Below, piece by piece: positions 13,609-25,800 of a stretch of DNA of 64,000 bases (positions within the stretch are counted from its first letter, which is position 1; every line of letters begins with the position of its first letter). The notes beneath the pieces were generated by a model. That model worked only from the letters and a program-made list of their open reading frames with translations, ran no database searches and was not told the DNA's origin. Location of the stretch: NCBI RefSeq assembly GCF_017562075.2, contig NC_054084.1:47338697-47402696 (forward strand). The letters are read 5' to 3'. Source of the DNA: Anopheles merus. Taxonomy: Eukaryota; Arthropoda; Insecta; Diptera; Culicidae. The translations under genes were made by a program, and so were the position numbers.

Positions 13609-13992
13609 ACTTACCAGAAAGCAAAAATATCATATTCTTATCTGAAATTGTCTTCCAATATTTTTCTTTGGTATTTTTAAAACACTTATATGATAGCTAC
13701 TGCAGCACTATTGACTGTTTGTATTAAAGAGGATATTCTACGTCATTAAATTTTAACAGTACATGCTTCTCAATCAAACATGCATGCGTCCTACACTGAG
13801 ACTTACCACAAAGCAAAAATATCATATTCTTATCTGAACTTGTCTTCAAATATTTTTCTTTGGTATTTTTAAAACACTTATATGATAGCTACTTCACCAC
13901 TATTGACTGTTTGTATTAAAGAGGATATTCTACGTCATTAAATTTTAACAGTACATGCTTCTCAATCAAACATGCATGCGTCGTACACTGAG
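13609..13992. repeat. 192-bp tandem duplication, two copies
   Basis: Unit 1 is 13609-13800 and unit 2 is 13801-13992, both starting ACTTACCA and ending TACACTGAG. The copies have identical length and differ at only a few sites by eye, such as CAGAAAG/CACAAAG, TGCAGCAC/TTCACCAC and GCGTCC/GCGTCG. No ORF runs through the unit. Confidence 0.93.
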
Positions 13993-16469
13993 CAAAAGTA
14001 AATGAGGTGAACTTGTGTTTCTCCGACCATGAACAGCTGAGTTTCAGAAAGAATGTCGCTTCTAAAAAAAAGTCTACCCACTGACGATCTTACACTCAAC
14101 GTGAGCGCAATTGCCATTGACAAGTGACGAATACCAGAGCTTAGAAGAAAGGCTTCATCATTCTCGTTCGAGCGCTTTGCGTGTGTCACGTACTCTGTGT
14201 CATCTAGCAGCATGGTGGTAAAGCGATCTATACACGTTCTCCGACTGACGAATGCACAATTGGCAGATTTATGCAAAGCTAAGTCATCGGCGGTGCCATC
14301 AGGACAATACATCCAATCATCTGGAGCATTTACACACTGTGTGTGTCTGTGCGTGTATGCACACGCTTCATATACGCCTACCACAAAATCCCCCAATATG
14401 CATACGCAAAAGCCCGTCAGGTTGTGTGATTGTTAGTGGCAAATTCTAGCAGCAGCGACCCGAACAAGTCGTGCACACTGATGGCATACTGCTATAAATC
14501 ATTATTCCGATTTAATTAACAATCAATATTCAAACATTAGCCTACGGCCAAGCCGTTCATGCACAATTCTGTGCGAGATGAGCGACGGGTCACCGATGGC
14601 CGGGGTTCTTTTGCAAGCGGATTAGTTTCCTTCACACCTCAATCGCGTGTCCACCCGAGGGCTTCCATCCATTCTATATGGCAGTGTTAGCGACCACGCA
14701 GTTGGCGTGCACCGCCTATTCTGTATTTGAACAGAGTGACATCACGGCCACGGTGGTGGTCAACACGCATCCTGCTAACGCCTGCCTGTATTATACTGAC
14801 TACCCATTCAATACCCGTCTCCCGCGACACTGTGTCGCCATCGTTGTGTTTACTGCCCGGTGTACACTGATAGGTTCCGGCAGGATGTGTACATAGCTAC
14901 GACACCTATGTCTCCGGTCGAATGAAGTTGTTTAATGCTTGAGAATAATATATTTATAACGCCACAGCCTCATTATGGTCGGTCCATGCAACAAGAATGT
15001 CCGCACGAGTGTGGTCTGCGCTGGATGGCTGATACCAAATTGGTGGATTATTGAAGGGGATTTAGGATTATCATTAACTCCATACCAGACTTGCTTCACG
15101 GTGGTGGAGAGAACAGGCGCAGATATGTCCGATACGCGCGTTTGTGTACTAATAAGTGTTCATTGTACAAATGGTTGGCTGACTGGTTTGTCGTTCATTA
15201 GAATAATTTAACTGCCGTTAAATTTTGAGGAAGAAATTAATTAATCATCAGCAACATTTCCACTGGACGCCGATCAACCAACCACACCACCACAAGAATA
15301 CATATCGCCATTAAGCTAGCCAGAACAGAGCAGAGAATCAAGCAATTATGTGTCCTTTTTAAAAGATAAGCGTGAACTACGGTCTGCAACCAAAACAGTG
15401 ATTTCGAGTAGCAACGTACTATTATTTTGTTCTCATTATTGCTCTTTTTTTTACAAAACAATCTGAAATATCTAGTTTAATGCATCTTTATACTATGGAT
15501 TGTTTAATTTAAAACAAAAATATCAACATCTTATTAAAAAGCTACAACTGAAACCACTCAAGTAACATCCAACTTTTTAGTTCAAACAAAATAGTTTCGC
15601 TATCTATGTTCTGTCAACTTACATAATTTTAATGACCAACAACCAACAATACATACCTCTACATAACGTTTCAATTATCGTGCCCAATCCAAATAAATTT
15701 CTGAAAAATAGGAGGAAAAAATCGCACTTAAAACATGTTTATTAACATAAAATATTATAGCAGAACATAAAGGTGCTAAATATTACCTACATAAAATAAA
15801 TTGAAAAAATAATGCATTTTTTTATTGAGAAACGAATCGACAGCGAGAGGCGGCGCGTGTATCAGACAGATCGGACGTGACTGATTTGATGGGCCTGATA
15901 CTTATGAACCAGAACACCCTTTCGCAGACCGTAGTATGACATATCATGTTCAAATTTAAAATATACCCCAATTCAAAATTGAGATGAGTAATTGAGCTGT
16001 TCAAACTTATTCGACTAAAAATAGCATGCATCAAAAGCTAAATCAAGTCTATCATCAGAAGCATGGAAAACTTGAATACGTTGACGATACTCGAGTCAGC
16101 GTATTTTGAACGCAAGATTGCGGCATATTTTCTCGAGCGCGTAATTGCACCCCTGAGACATACGGTTTGACAGCTTAGATTTTTTAACTTAAAATGACAC
16201 GCATTCACCGATTGGATGTGGGAAGCCGTTCGTTTGGATCAGGGAAACGAATTATAATCATTTTTTAATTGTTTTTCTGTGAATTTGCAAGAAAATAAAC
16301 GATTTTGTAATGTATCTTTGTTTGTACACAGTATTGTTCAACTGACATGCTGAAATGTTTACTTTCTGGCATAAATTAGAATAGAAGTTATTTTTGGATT
16401 GAATTATCGCATTATACGAAAAACTAGTTCAAAGGGATACACGTTATAAAAAGCAAATTTTCTAAGATT
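13993..16469. other. 2.5 kb without a recognisable gene
   Basis: Short ORFs only (for example near 13962-14396 minus and 14678-15211 plus), with no family resemblance and no supporting splice structure. Confidence 0.5.
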
Positions 16470-17131
16470 AGTTCAGTAAAAAAAATACTGAGAGCTATTC
16501 AGTAATACATAGTTCTGCTCAATTTATGCATTAATGTAATTTTTTGTGCTGATTTTCAATAAAACAATTTATGCAAATTTAAGAAATCCTCAAAAAACTC
16601 AAAACAAGCCTAACACGATAACCCTCTTGCTCCTGATGTGCAAACAGTTGATTAGGTAAGTGCTTACAGGTACCCCGACAGATATACAGGTAAGAATTCT
16701 GATAAAATATTATCTGAGCTTGCTGAATTAATTTTAAAGAATTGGCAGCCATGTTGTTGTGTAGAATCTTTGCTACAATCTACTGCTCTTGATGAAATTT
16801 CGTTGTGACTGTGAGTACTTACAGAATCATCAAATCATTGTTACGGCATAATACAGTTTAAAACTGTATCAAACACTAAGAAACATGAATGAACATGAGC
16901 TGAACGCACTGCCTTTCTGCGCAGCAATATAAACCTCAATTTGAACGACTTTTTCGTCATCTTTTCGTCAACAATCGCTATCAATTACTGAACAATCAGT
17001 AATATTAGGATGGCTTTATTGTGATTACAGTAAACGAGCTTTCGGTCAGCATCAAAGATTACTGAATGGTTCAGTAAAAATAGTTAACTGAAACGATTAC
17101 TGAACTTTCGGGCGATACAATTTACTGAACT
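16470..17131. mobile_element. Possible non-autonomous DNA transposon remnant with TTCAGTAA subterminal repeats
   Basis: The exact octamer TTCAGTAA or its complement occurs at 16472, 16498, 16985, 17059, 17070, 17097 and 17122. At the left end two copies point right, 26 bp apart; at the right end two copies point left, 25 bp apart, so the ends mirror each other (AGTTCAGTAA, about 17 bp, TTCAGTAAT). No clear target duplication or transposase is visible. Confidence 0.4.
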
Positions 17132-17224
17132 GCGGTTAAAAAAATAGTGGATAAACATATCCATTGTATTTATTTATTTATCTTTTAAACTTTTTTATCA
17201 AAGTTTCGTCATTTTCGTATCATG

Positions 17225-17290
17225 TAATACTACCCACGCCGGGCATGTAGTTAAGTCGTGAGAGTTTACGAATGTACTACGGTTATCACC
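17225..17290 (-). mobile_element. Degenerate fragment of the tRNA-like SINE head
   Basis: CGGGCATGTAGTTAAGTCG and the following bases match the reverse complement of the SINE head (CGGGCATGTTGTTAAGTCG ... GACTGTACCACC) with scattered changes. The body and (AAG)n tail are absent. Confidence 0.6.
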
Positions 17291-20200
17291 CATATAATAT
17301 ATTTGTATTCTTGTAACTTTCGCGTTCTTGTTGAGAATGGTATAAAATAACCTTAGTTTTAGGAAAAACCTTAGCTTTGCTGAAATTTATTTTTCATATC
17401 CAATGTCACGTTGCAAGCACTGCAAACGTCCGCAAAGGCAGAGAGACTACTAACCTCATTGGGTTTACCTCAATTACAGAACAGTCAATGAACCGTGCTT
17501 CGACCTTTCCTATCCTCTTAACTCTACATTCTTACTACATTACCTTCCAATGAATAGTGCGAAGGATTCATGTGCCGACAGCAATTCCCATGACAAGCAC
17601 TCTATTGCACTACTCGAATTCACCACAATACTGTGTGTTCGAGCAGATGACCTAGTTCAATTCCAACCTACCGAGTGGCTCTGGTTCGTATTGCTATAGC
17701 TCTCATTCTCTTTTCCACAGAGAAGGAAAAACAACAACATATATTTACGCCAAATGTGTGCACCCGTTTGCTACAGAGACTAGTTCTGTGCAACATTTCA
17801 TCATAAGTTGAATTAAGTACATATGACTGCGGTTACTCTCGCTCTAATTAATTTTATATTACACAGAACCATTTTTAATCATATATTATCAATTTCCCTA
17901 AGTATTGCGGGCTAGTTGATCGATATGTGCAATAACCAATCTGAGTATATCTAGATTCCACTTTAACACACTCTAAAGATACAATTTAGATAAATCACAG
18001 CCAATGTGACCACACATTTAACAAAGACAAAGCCTTTACGTTAAGGTACTTATTTTTATTTGGCATGAAATGTTCTACTTTCTCTACGCAATAAAAAAAA
18101 ATCTGCAAAATAACTTATCAAATTAACATGAACATGTATGAAAAAACTGTACCAAACCCACTCACAAATTATTCACACCGCGAGTAAATGTGCACTGCAT
18201 GTTACCAATATTTTTTTAAACAAAGCGACAACTAAACACGCATTCCCTCAGCTCTCTATGTTCCATTTTCCCTGAAATGCGGTGCAGGGGAGTGCATCGT
18301 CATGCAAACGTGTCCGTGCAGAATGTCATCGAAATGAGACGAAACTTTTGAGCAACGAATAATAATTTATCACATGTTAACACACGACTATTCAAGAGCG
18401 CACTTGTGCTTCGTTCACTCTCGCAGCTACACACACTTTATCACCGAGAGGAAACGCCTCACATCTCGGGAATTCGTACAATGAAATTGGGACACGGCAA
18501 ACGAAACGACCCGTGATACGAAAATATAAAACACTCCTTCGCGACACTCGTACCAACTAAAGCAATAGAAATGAATGCGCACCATGAGGCAGTACCATTT
18601 TGTCGAGCGAAACGGCGGTCCTACTACAGCAATACGGCACTATCTAACGACGCTATCAGATGGCCCTTTGCAGCGCATGAAGGTAACGCTTGCACATTCA
18701 TATCCTGCCGGACGGCTAGTTTGGCGTCCCAGCGGTCAACAACGCAACCTTGGAGCATTCGCGCCAACAGCTCGAACGGGAATAGGACGAGATTGCTACA
18801 AAACGCGACAAACGCGCTGCTCGACTACCACGCGCGTTCTCTCTGTCTCTCGATGGGATCGAAAACAGCTCGCACTGAAACCCATTTAATCCGATAATTA
18901 CATTAAAGTTTTAATTAAAACTTAATTCAATCTCGGTACCGCACACTCAGTTGCTTCGGAGCATTTCGCTCACTTTAGATCCCCTATGAACCTTCCTGGC
19001 GCTTAGCAGCAGACGTCAATGTCTAACACTTTGCGTAGCAAGCGTATAGTTAGATTAGTGGAAGCAACCTAGTTGTCATCTCTGTCATACCGAAGCAAAC
19101 AGGTACACATATGAACTCCTATTCAAGATAGCATAGTTTGTAGTAAGAAACTGTATCAAAGAAAGGATGGACTTTATTGTCCTGTTACTGTTAATTGTTA
19201 AATTAAGCATTAACTTCCATTTTAAATCGTTATTTAAGTTTGGTCGCTATACACTTAAACAATACAATATGCTAATAGCCACTCAAAGTGCCTTAACATG
19301 TAAATTCATTAATTCCAAAGAACAAATACGACACAAACGCAACTAAATAACACCTCAATTTTCTTCTCAACGCAAAACCATTCATTCAGGAAAATAGTAC
19401 AATAATAGATTCGTTTAACAGATGAGCTCGAAGCGATTTCGGAAACTTCTCTATCAATATAATTAATCCGCAGTTCCCATTTGTTACGCTCGCACTCGCA
19501 CATAACACATTACACTACAAACTGCAATTCCCCGCATGTTGATTGTTGCCTATAAATTGTATTCTTGTGCGGCTGAATAAATTAGCATTCCCTCAAATCA
19601 AGCGTACTTTTCAGGTAGAAATAAATTCATCATTTTGCACAGATACATACATATGCACAAACACACCGATATGATGATTTTTCCACTACGATTTATCACT
19701 GGCACAATCAGAACGGATTTTGTTGTTTTCATGTGACAAATTAACCAACCAACCCATTCCCAAACTGTAAGCCGAATACATTTCGAACGAAATCGCTTCA
19801 TTTTTCAGACCAAATAACTTCAGATAATCATTGAGGTGAAATGCGATTGAAAACTGTATTGTATATGTACTTTTTGTCACGTCTACCGGATGCTCTCTAC
19901 ACGCCGGCACCAGGCAATTCAGGATAAACATGAAAACAAAGTTATGGTAATTTTCGTTTCAATAATCAAAATTTGACCTACATTCACACACGATAAACTC
20001 GGTTCATCCTATCGTCCTTATGGCACTTTCTTCGCGTTGTTCTAGTGAAACGACTTTAAAGAACGATTACCTACAGATACAGATACATATACACTAAGGG
20101 CACGCAATTAGCTGTGGTGAACCACGGTTATGCGCACTGCACTACTTAAACGGTGCCATGAGTAAATACTACCACAACCGCTTTTACCATGGCTGATTAC

Positions 20201-21650
20201 ACATTGGATCGAACAGTCGATCGATTTGTGGTCAGCCAGACATCATAATGTTGTTTCTGTGGCTAATGGTACGACAGGGAATTTGCACGTTTCAGTTGCA
20301 TATAAAGCTATGGATACTGGTATCTTCCAATACTACGCCTGTTCGGTATACTATATATTGTAGCATCTATATTTATTTTGTACAACTAACACATAATATG
20401 AATTTATTATAATTGCTGCGAAAATAATGATAAAATAGGTTTGCAGAACACACTTTTGATTATTTAAGGTTACATAATAAATTAATGCAAACATAATAAA
20501 TAACAATGATGCTCTTTCTTTCCTTCTTTTCCATCGAATATTACAATCATTACCCAAATATGGTTCCATACACAAAATTATTTACACGTATACCCTTTAT
20601 TTTTTAATTATTTGGTTATAATTCGATTTTTTTGTGGTGTGTAGTTATTTTTAATGCAATAATTGTGCAACGACCTTTTATCTACCTATACAGCTACCAG
20701 TTCAACATGATCTGATGTTTTATCAGATTGGTTTGTTTAACAAAACCACAATTATCAAATAAGAAAATGCACACAAACAAACCGCACTCTCCACAATGAG
20801 AGGAACGGAAAGGCGTCAAACCGAAATTGGCATTCCATTCTGTCGTCATGGTTTAGCAATTACCACTCATAAATAACGAAGTATTTCCAGCACGGCCCTA
20901 CTGATGCTGTACCTCCTCAGCTAACCAAAAACCATCCTTCCACCAGTTGATAACATGTAGCTAGACGATTTATCTGTTCCTCCCACGGTTGGATTGCGTA
21001 CAAATGTCAGTGTCACGGGAATAGTGAAACGGTAAATAGTAAAAACCCGCTGATGCAATGAAGGGACGAAAGCAACTAAATGGTGAAAACACCGATATAC
21101 AGCGATGATTAATGGGAAAAATATGTTATGCTCTTTTTTTTCCTTTCCTTTCAATGCCACCAAATCCTACACCACGAACTGAGCGAATCCCCGCGACTAC
21201 ATAGTCTATCCAACAAGGCAGCAAACCAAATGGTGTATCTTCCCCCGATTCATACCACAAAACAATCGAGCAGGATAATGAATGAGATGTTTAGCATAAT
21301 AATTTCCGCTAATTTCTTGTGGTACTGGAATGAAGAAAAATAATTCTTAAATAATGAGATGCATTTTTATCCACCCTATGGAAGCAACACGTTTTCCGGT
21401 GCTTGCTTTGTAGCGATTTGCCTGATTCAATATTTATCTTTAATATTTTGTTCAATTTCGTAAACGAATTAAAAATGATGAGCTTTTCTATTATATTTGT
21501 CTGTTTCATGTTTTGTTTTTCGATAACGATTAAACAAATACACATTTGTTCTATTTGTCAACTTTTACTATAATCTTTGCGGTGCCTAATTACTATTTTG
21601 AATATATTTTTTTATAACATGCAGCATGTTGAGTAAAATATTCTTTATCG
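17291..21650. other. 4.4 kb without a recognisable gene
   Basis: Contains two overlapping ORFs at 18571-18897 in different frames and several short minus-strand ORFs at 19.3-19.9 kb; none is recognisable. An ATATAAAA motif near 18524 lies just ahead of the 18571 ORFs, but nothing else supports a promoter. Confidence 0.5.
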
Positions 21651-21830
21651 TCTTCTATTTGTCGTAACGACGTACGCAGCCATGGCAGCCTATACAGAGT
21701 TTCGAGACTTATTCAGAACCACACAGCCAGATAGTCTGTCCTTACTACGAGGAGACGGGCCATGAGAAACTTTAACCCACGACGGGCATGATGTTAAGTT
21801 GTATGAGTTTAGACTATAGAGATCGCCCCA
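21651..21830 (-). mobile_element. Second tRNA-derived SINE family (copy B1)
   Basis: On the minus strand: a tRNA-like head with CATGCCCGTCGTGGGTTAAAG (B-box region, degenerate), then AATAAGTCTCGAAA and the tail CGTTACGACAAATAGAAGA. It aligns with the copy at 28036 and the fragment at 52974. Its head resembles the first SINE family but its body and 3' end are different. Confidence 0.7.
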
Positions 21831-22303
21831 CAATAAGATATTATCGTATATTATATTAGCAGATACAACTGATAAATGTGAGAACATTAAATCATTAATT
21901 GAAACACGTTTATAACACTCGCGGCCTCCGTATAACAAAACCTCCGTCCTGGGTTTAAATAAGTGTTGAGAAAAATTAAAAAAAGGAACGGAATAAAACG
22001 GAACTGGTCGGATTGGTAGGTTCGGTAGAAGGTCTGTACTGTATCTGCAGAATATGTCGAGCTAGAGGGGGGTATGAGATATTTTCCAATGAACTGCTAA
22101 ACAAGAAGAGTGGTGATGAACTAGTTGAACAATCTCGGTCGGTAGTACCCGAACAGGGTTGAAGTCAAAGAAAAATAATGTCCGCGATTTTTGATCTTAC
22201 ATTTTAAGGCTATCTTATATATTAGTCGAGACTGCACTTCATGTAAGGCAAACCGAAGAAATTGTAATACCAAGCTTCATACATGAATGCTACTGGTCGC
22301 AAC

Positions 22304-22826
22304 TAGTGTTGGGTAAAGTGATACTGTGCGCACAGTACAGCACAGTGCTTGAAGTGCGAATTGTGCTAGCACAGTGCGGAAGTGCTAGCATAGTGCGGAA
22401 GTGCTAGCACTTTTCGCACAATGCGCACACTATGCACAGTGCGCTCTCTGAGCACACTTTTCGCATAGTGCGCACTCTTCACACAGTACGCTCTCTGAAC
22501 ACACTTCAAGGCAAGACACACACTGCATGCAGACTTACTAAAAGAACGCACTGTGCTGAGAGAACGCACTGTGCTGAGAGAGCGCACTGTGCGAAATGTG
22601 CGCATTGTGCGAAAAGTGCTAGCACTGTGCTAGTACATCCGCACAGTGCTCAGTGAGCGCACTGTGCGAAAGTGCTAGCACTGTGCTAGCACAGCCGCAC
22701 TGTGCGAAAGTGCTAGCACTTTCGCAGTGGTTCGAAGTGCGCACTGTGCATACAGTACGCACAGCACACTTAGGGAAAGTGCTTGTGCGCACAGCACACT
22801 GAATTGTGCTACTTTAGCCAACACTA
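22304..22826. mobile_element. Complete hAT-type foldback MITE with 8-bp target duplication
   Basis: The terminal inverted repeats are TAGTGTTGGGTAAAGT and, on the other strand, TAGTGTTGGCTAAAGT (15 of 16 match). A perfect 8-bp duplication, GTCGCAAC, flanks them at 22296-22303 and 22827-22834, as expected of hAT transposition. The interior is packed with GTGCTAGCAC, GTGCGAAA and GCGCACTGTGC words. A long internal inverted repeat pairs 22401-22449 with about 22577-22624. There is no transposase; short ORFs in it are repeat translations. Confidence 0.88.
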
Positions 22827-22834
22827 GTCGCAAC

Positions 22835-25800
22835 ACTGTTTCCAATCGTACGGACCGGTCCCCGACCGAGCCTATCATTCCTACCGAGCCAACCGTTTCG
22901 ACCGAACCAACGGTCCAAGTATAATAAGTTTTATTCAAAACGAAATTATCGTTTAAGAACGAACCGTTTGCCTGCAAATCGCTTGATAGTTAAACATTGT
23001 TTCGCAAACGCACGAAACAAATGTTTAACCTAATCAGACCCCTTAAAGCAGTTAGGTGTTTCGTCGATCTTGCATTCGAAGGCTATTCCATTTTTGTACG
23101 TGTGTAAGTTTCCTTACCAGACGCACTTGGAGAGATAACAATCACATACTCGTTAACGCCCAGACTCAGGTTTGGCACATGCGTTCCAATCAAACTTTGA
23201 ACGATTCTTTCGGAACCTTGTTCTTTTGCTGCAGCTTGATAGCCAAACACAAAAACACGTAACGAATTAAATATGATTTTCCCGGTTAACACGTGGTATA
23301 TTTTCACCACATGCCTATTACCTGCAACGAAAATTGACGTTCTGCATACAATCGTTTCTCCAGCATGATGTTACGCTTCAGTATGGCACTGACAGTAAGG
23401 CTACGTAAAAGCCCAGTACATTTGGGATTTAACGCAATTCACTTGTTCCTTCTCGTTGTTCTTTAGAGAATGTCTTTACTCGTCCATGAGGTCCAGGGTA
23501 TCTATATTGACCTTTCTCTCCTAAACCAATTCATCTGCATTCAATGAACGTGACCGAATTCAACGGTGTTCAGACACAAAACATCGAACCATTTACAGAT
23601 CTACCATCTGCTAACTACATTCCACCTCGCGATTATCTATAGACACTTTGTTCTGCTGTTCTCGTAACAAACGTAACCAAAGGGAAATCCCAAAAAATGA
23701 AATGACTTCACATTTGTTTCATGGACCATACAAGGAAACGATTTTGCATATCGATTTTACTTAACGAAAATTGTCAGCCTTGCACAAGAACAAATCTCTG
23801 TTTTGGACAGTTTTTATTCTGTCATCAGTCGCCACTGCCCTGAACATCACGTCATTTATTCAGAAAATCCGGTAATGTCCCTAGCTATCCAAAAACATGC
23901 ACTAGAATGTGTCCGTTATGAGTCATACCGTTCGTAGGAAATACCAGGATGGGTGAACACACCCATCTAACAGTATCACCCACTAACTCAGACGCCAAAA
24001 AGTTTGGCTTATTGGAAGGAGAAAGCACCCTCAAAGCATTGCGATCAGTTTCCGTCCTAGAGACACGATGGTTGTAAGACGATGTGTAATCGAGTAAAAT
24101 TGGCTTGCGTTCGCCATCTACTGCAAGAGCTTATCAACATAGGATAGTTTTAGCCATTTTGCACACATCCGTTGCAGACTCTGTCCCCCATGTAGAATCG
24201 ACACGGAAAACAACGACAAAACTAGCTTCGTTAACTCGTTTTTCCAATCCTGCATGGTACGGCGTAACACAAACTCTTCCGCTGGGCAATCTCAACCATC
24301 GCCGTTGGTTATGGCATTAGATATGCAGAGAAAATATTTATTAGACTCTACCGTGCGAATTATAATTTATGGCTTGAATGTGATTACGCTTCCTTCGCTT
24401 CATATATGCCACCGAAGCTTTTCTGAAGCCCGTTCATTCAAGCGTTGCAATTGTGAGTAGATGGAACGATTTTTTAACGACTACTACCGACGAGACATCC
24501 AACAATCCACTCAGCGTTGCAAAATGGATTGCATGTGCAATCTTCTCTATGCGTTTCATGTTTTATCTGGCATCGAGATTATGATAAAGTTGTTCACGGC
24601 CCTATTTCTAGTTTACGATGATCTTGATAAAAGGATCATCGTTTTTTATTCCAAAGAATTACCATTTCGTGCAGACATTCTCGCAAATGCAGTATTATTG
24701 TTATATTTAAAAATCGTTCATTAATAAGTACGAACTGCTCTTTCTTGCGATTAAATGTTACATATAGTGTTCAACAAAACTCGTCAATCTATTACTTTTA
24801 ACAACACATGGTTTGCCTGAATATCATAGCTTAATGAAACTGCATCCAAATGCGGCCCATCTTTATTATTTCAACCATGTGTCAATTATTTTGTACGATC
24901 TTTGTTCATAAATATATCACGCCTTTCAAATGGTCGAGACCATTTAATTGGAGTTTTTCGAGTGTTTTCGAGGGTACTTTCCAACCCATCCATTCTCAAA
25001 CCTCTCTTGTGTTGTGATTTGGAGTTCGGAGGGTGCTGTAAAACAACAGCAGAAACAGTTTCCAATACAAAAACAACCGACATCAAAGTTTCCCAGCAAA
25101 AAAACCAGAGTTCAGCAAGTTTTGCCACCATCTCCTAGGTATGGGCTTTGCTACATAAAACGCACACCTGTGCAATCAAACCTTGGGCTTCGTATCAGTT
25201 AGAAGTTGGTCAGTAAAGGTTTTGTCCTAAGGATACCAAAATTAGATCCCTCATGTTAAACAACAAAATAGGTCGGTCGTACCACACGATTCTGCATGTT
25301 CGTGGCGGGTTCTTTCTTATACATTCTAAAAATGATAATAACATTCACGCAACAACGCACCCATACATATCCCTAATACATGAGAGAAAGGGTGTTCTTT
25401 TATCGAAGCAATGTCTAAAACCATCGTCAACACAAGCACATGCTGCGAAAGAAAATAGAGAAAAGACGACACAAATCCTTTTGCAGTGAGCTGTCGTTAA
25501 GACACGCCCTTACATATTTTGTCACCCTTTTTACAGGTGAACGAACTAACTCAAACGTTTTTTGTACATATCAGTAAACCTAGCGCCGTGTAGTAAATTC
25601 TAAAAGCAAATAGTTTCACCAGGCGAATCGAAAGATCTTAGGCTACACTGCCTGACTGGGAGTGTGCATACCTCAAAACAGAATGACATAGAAACGCATG
25701 ACCTGCGAACGGAAGGCGTTGTGGTCGCTCATAAGTGCACACAGGAACATCATTGTATGTCTTTTTTTTAAATTGCAATTTTTTTAAGCAATACGGCAAA

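Noticed and set aside
22366..22977. ORFs across the GTGC-rich region
   Set aside because: Translations of the palindromic words of the hAT-type MITE.
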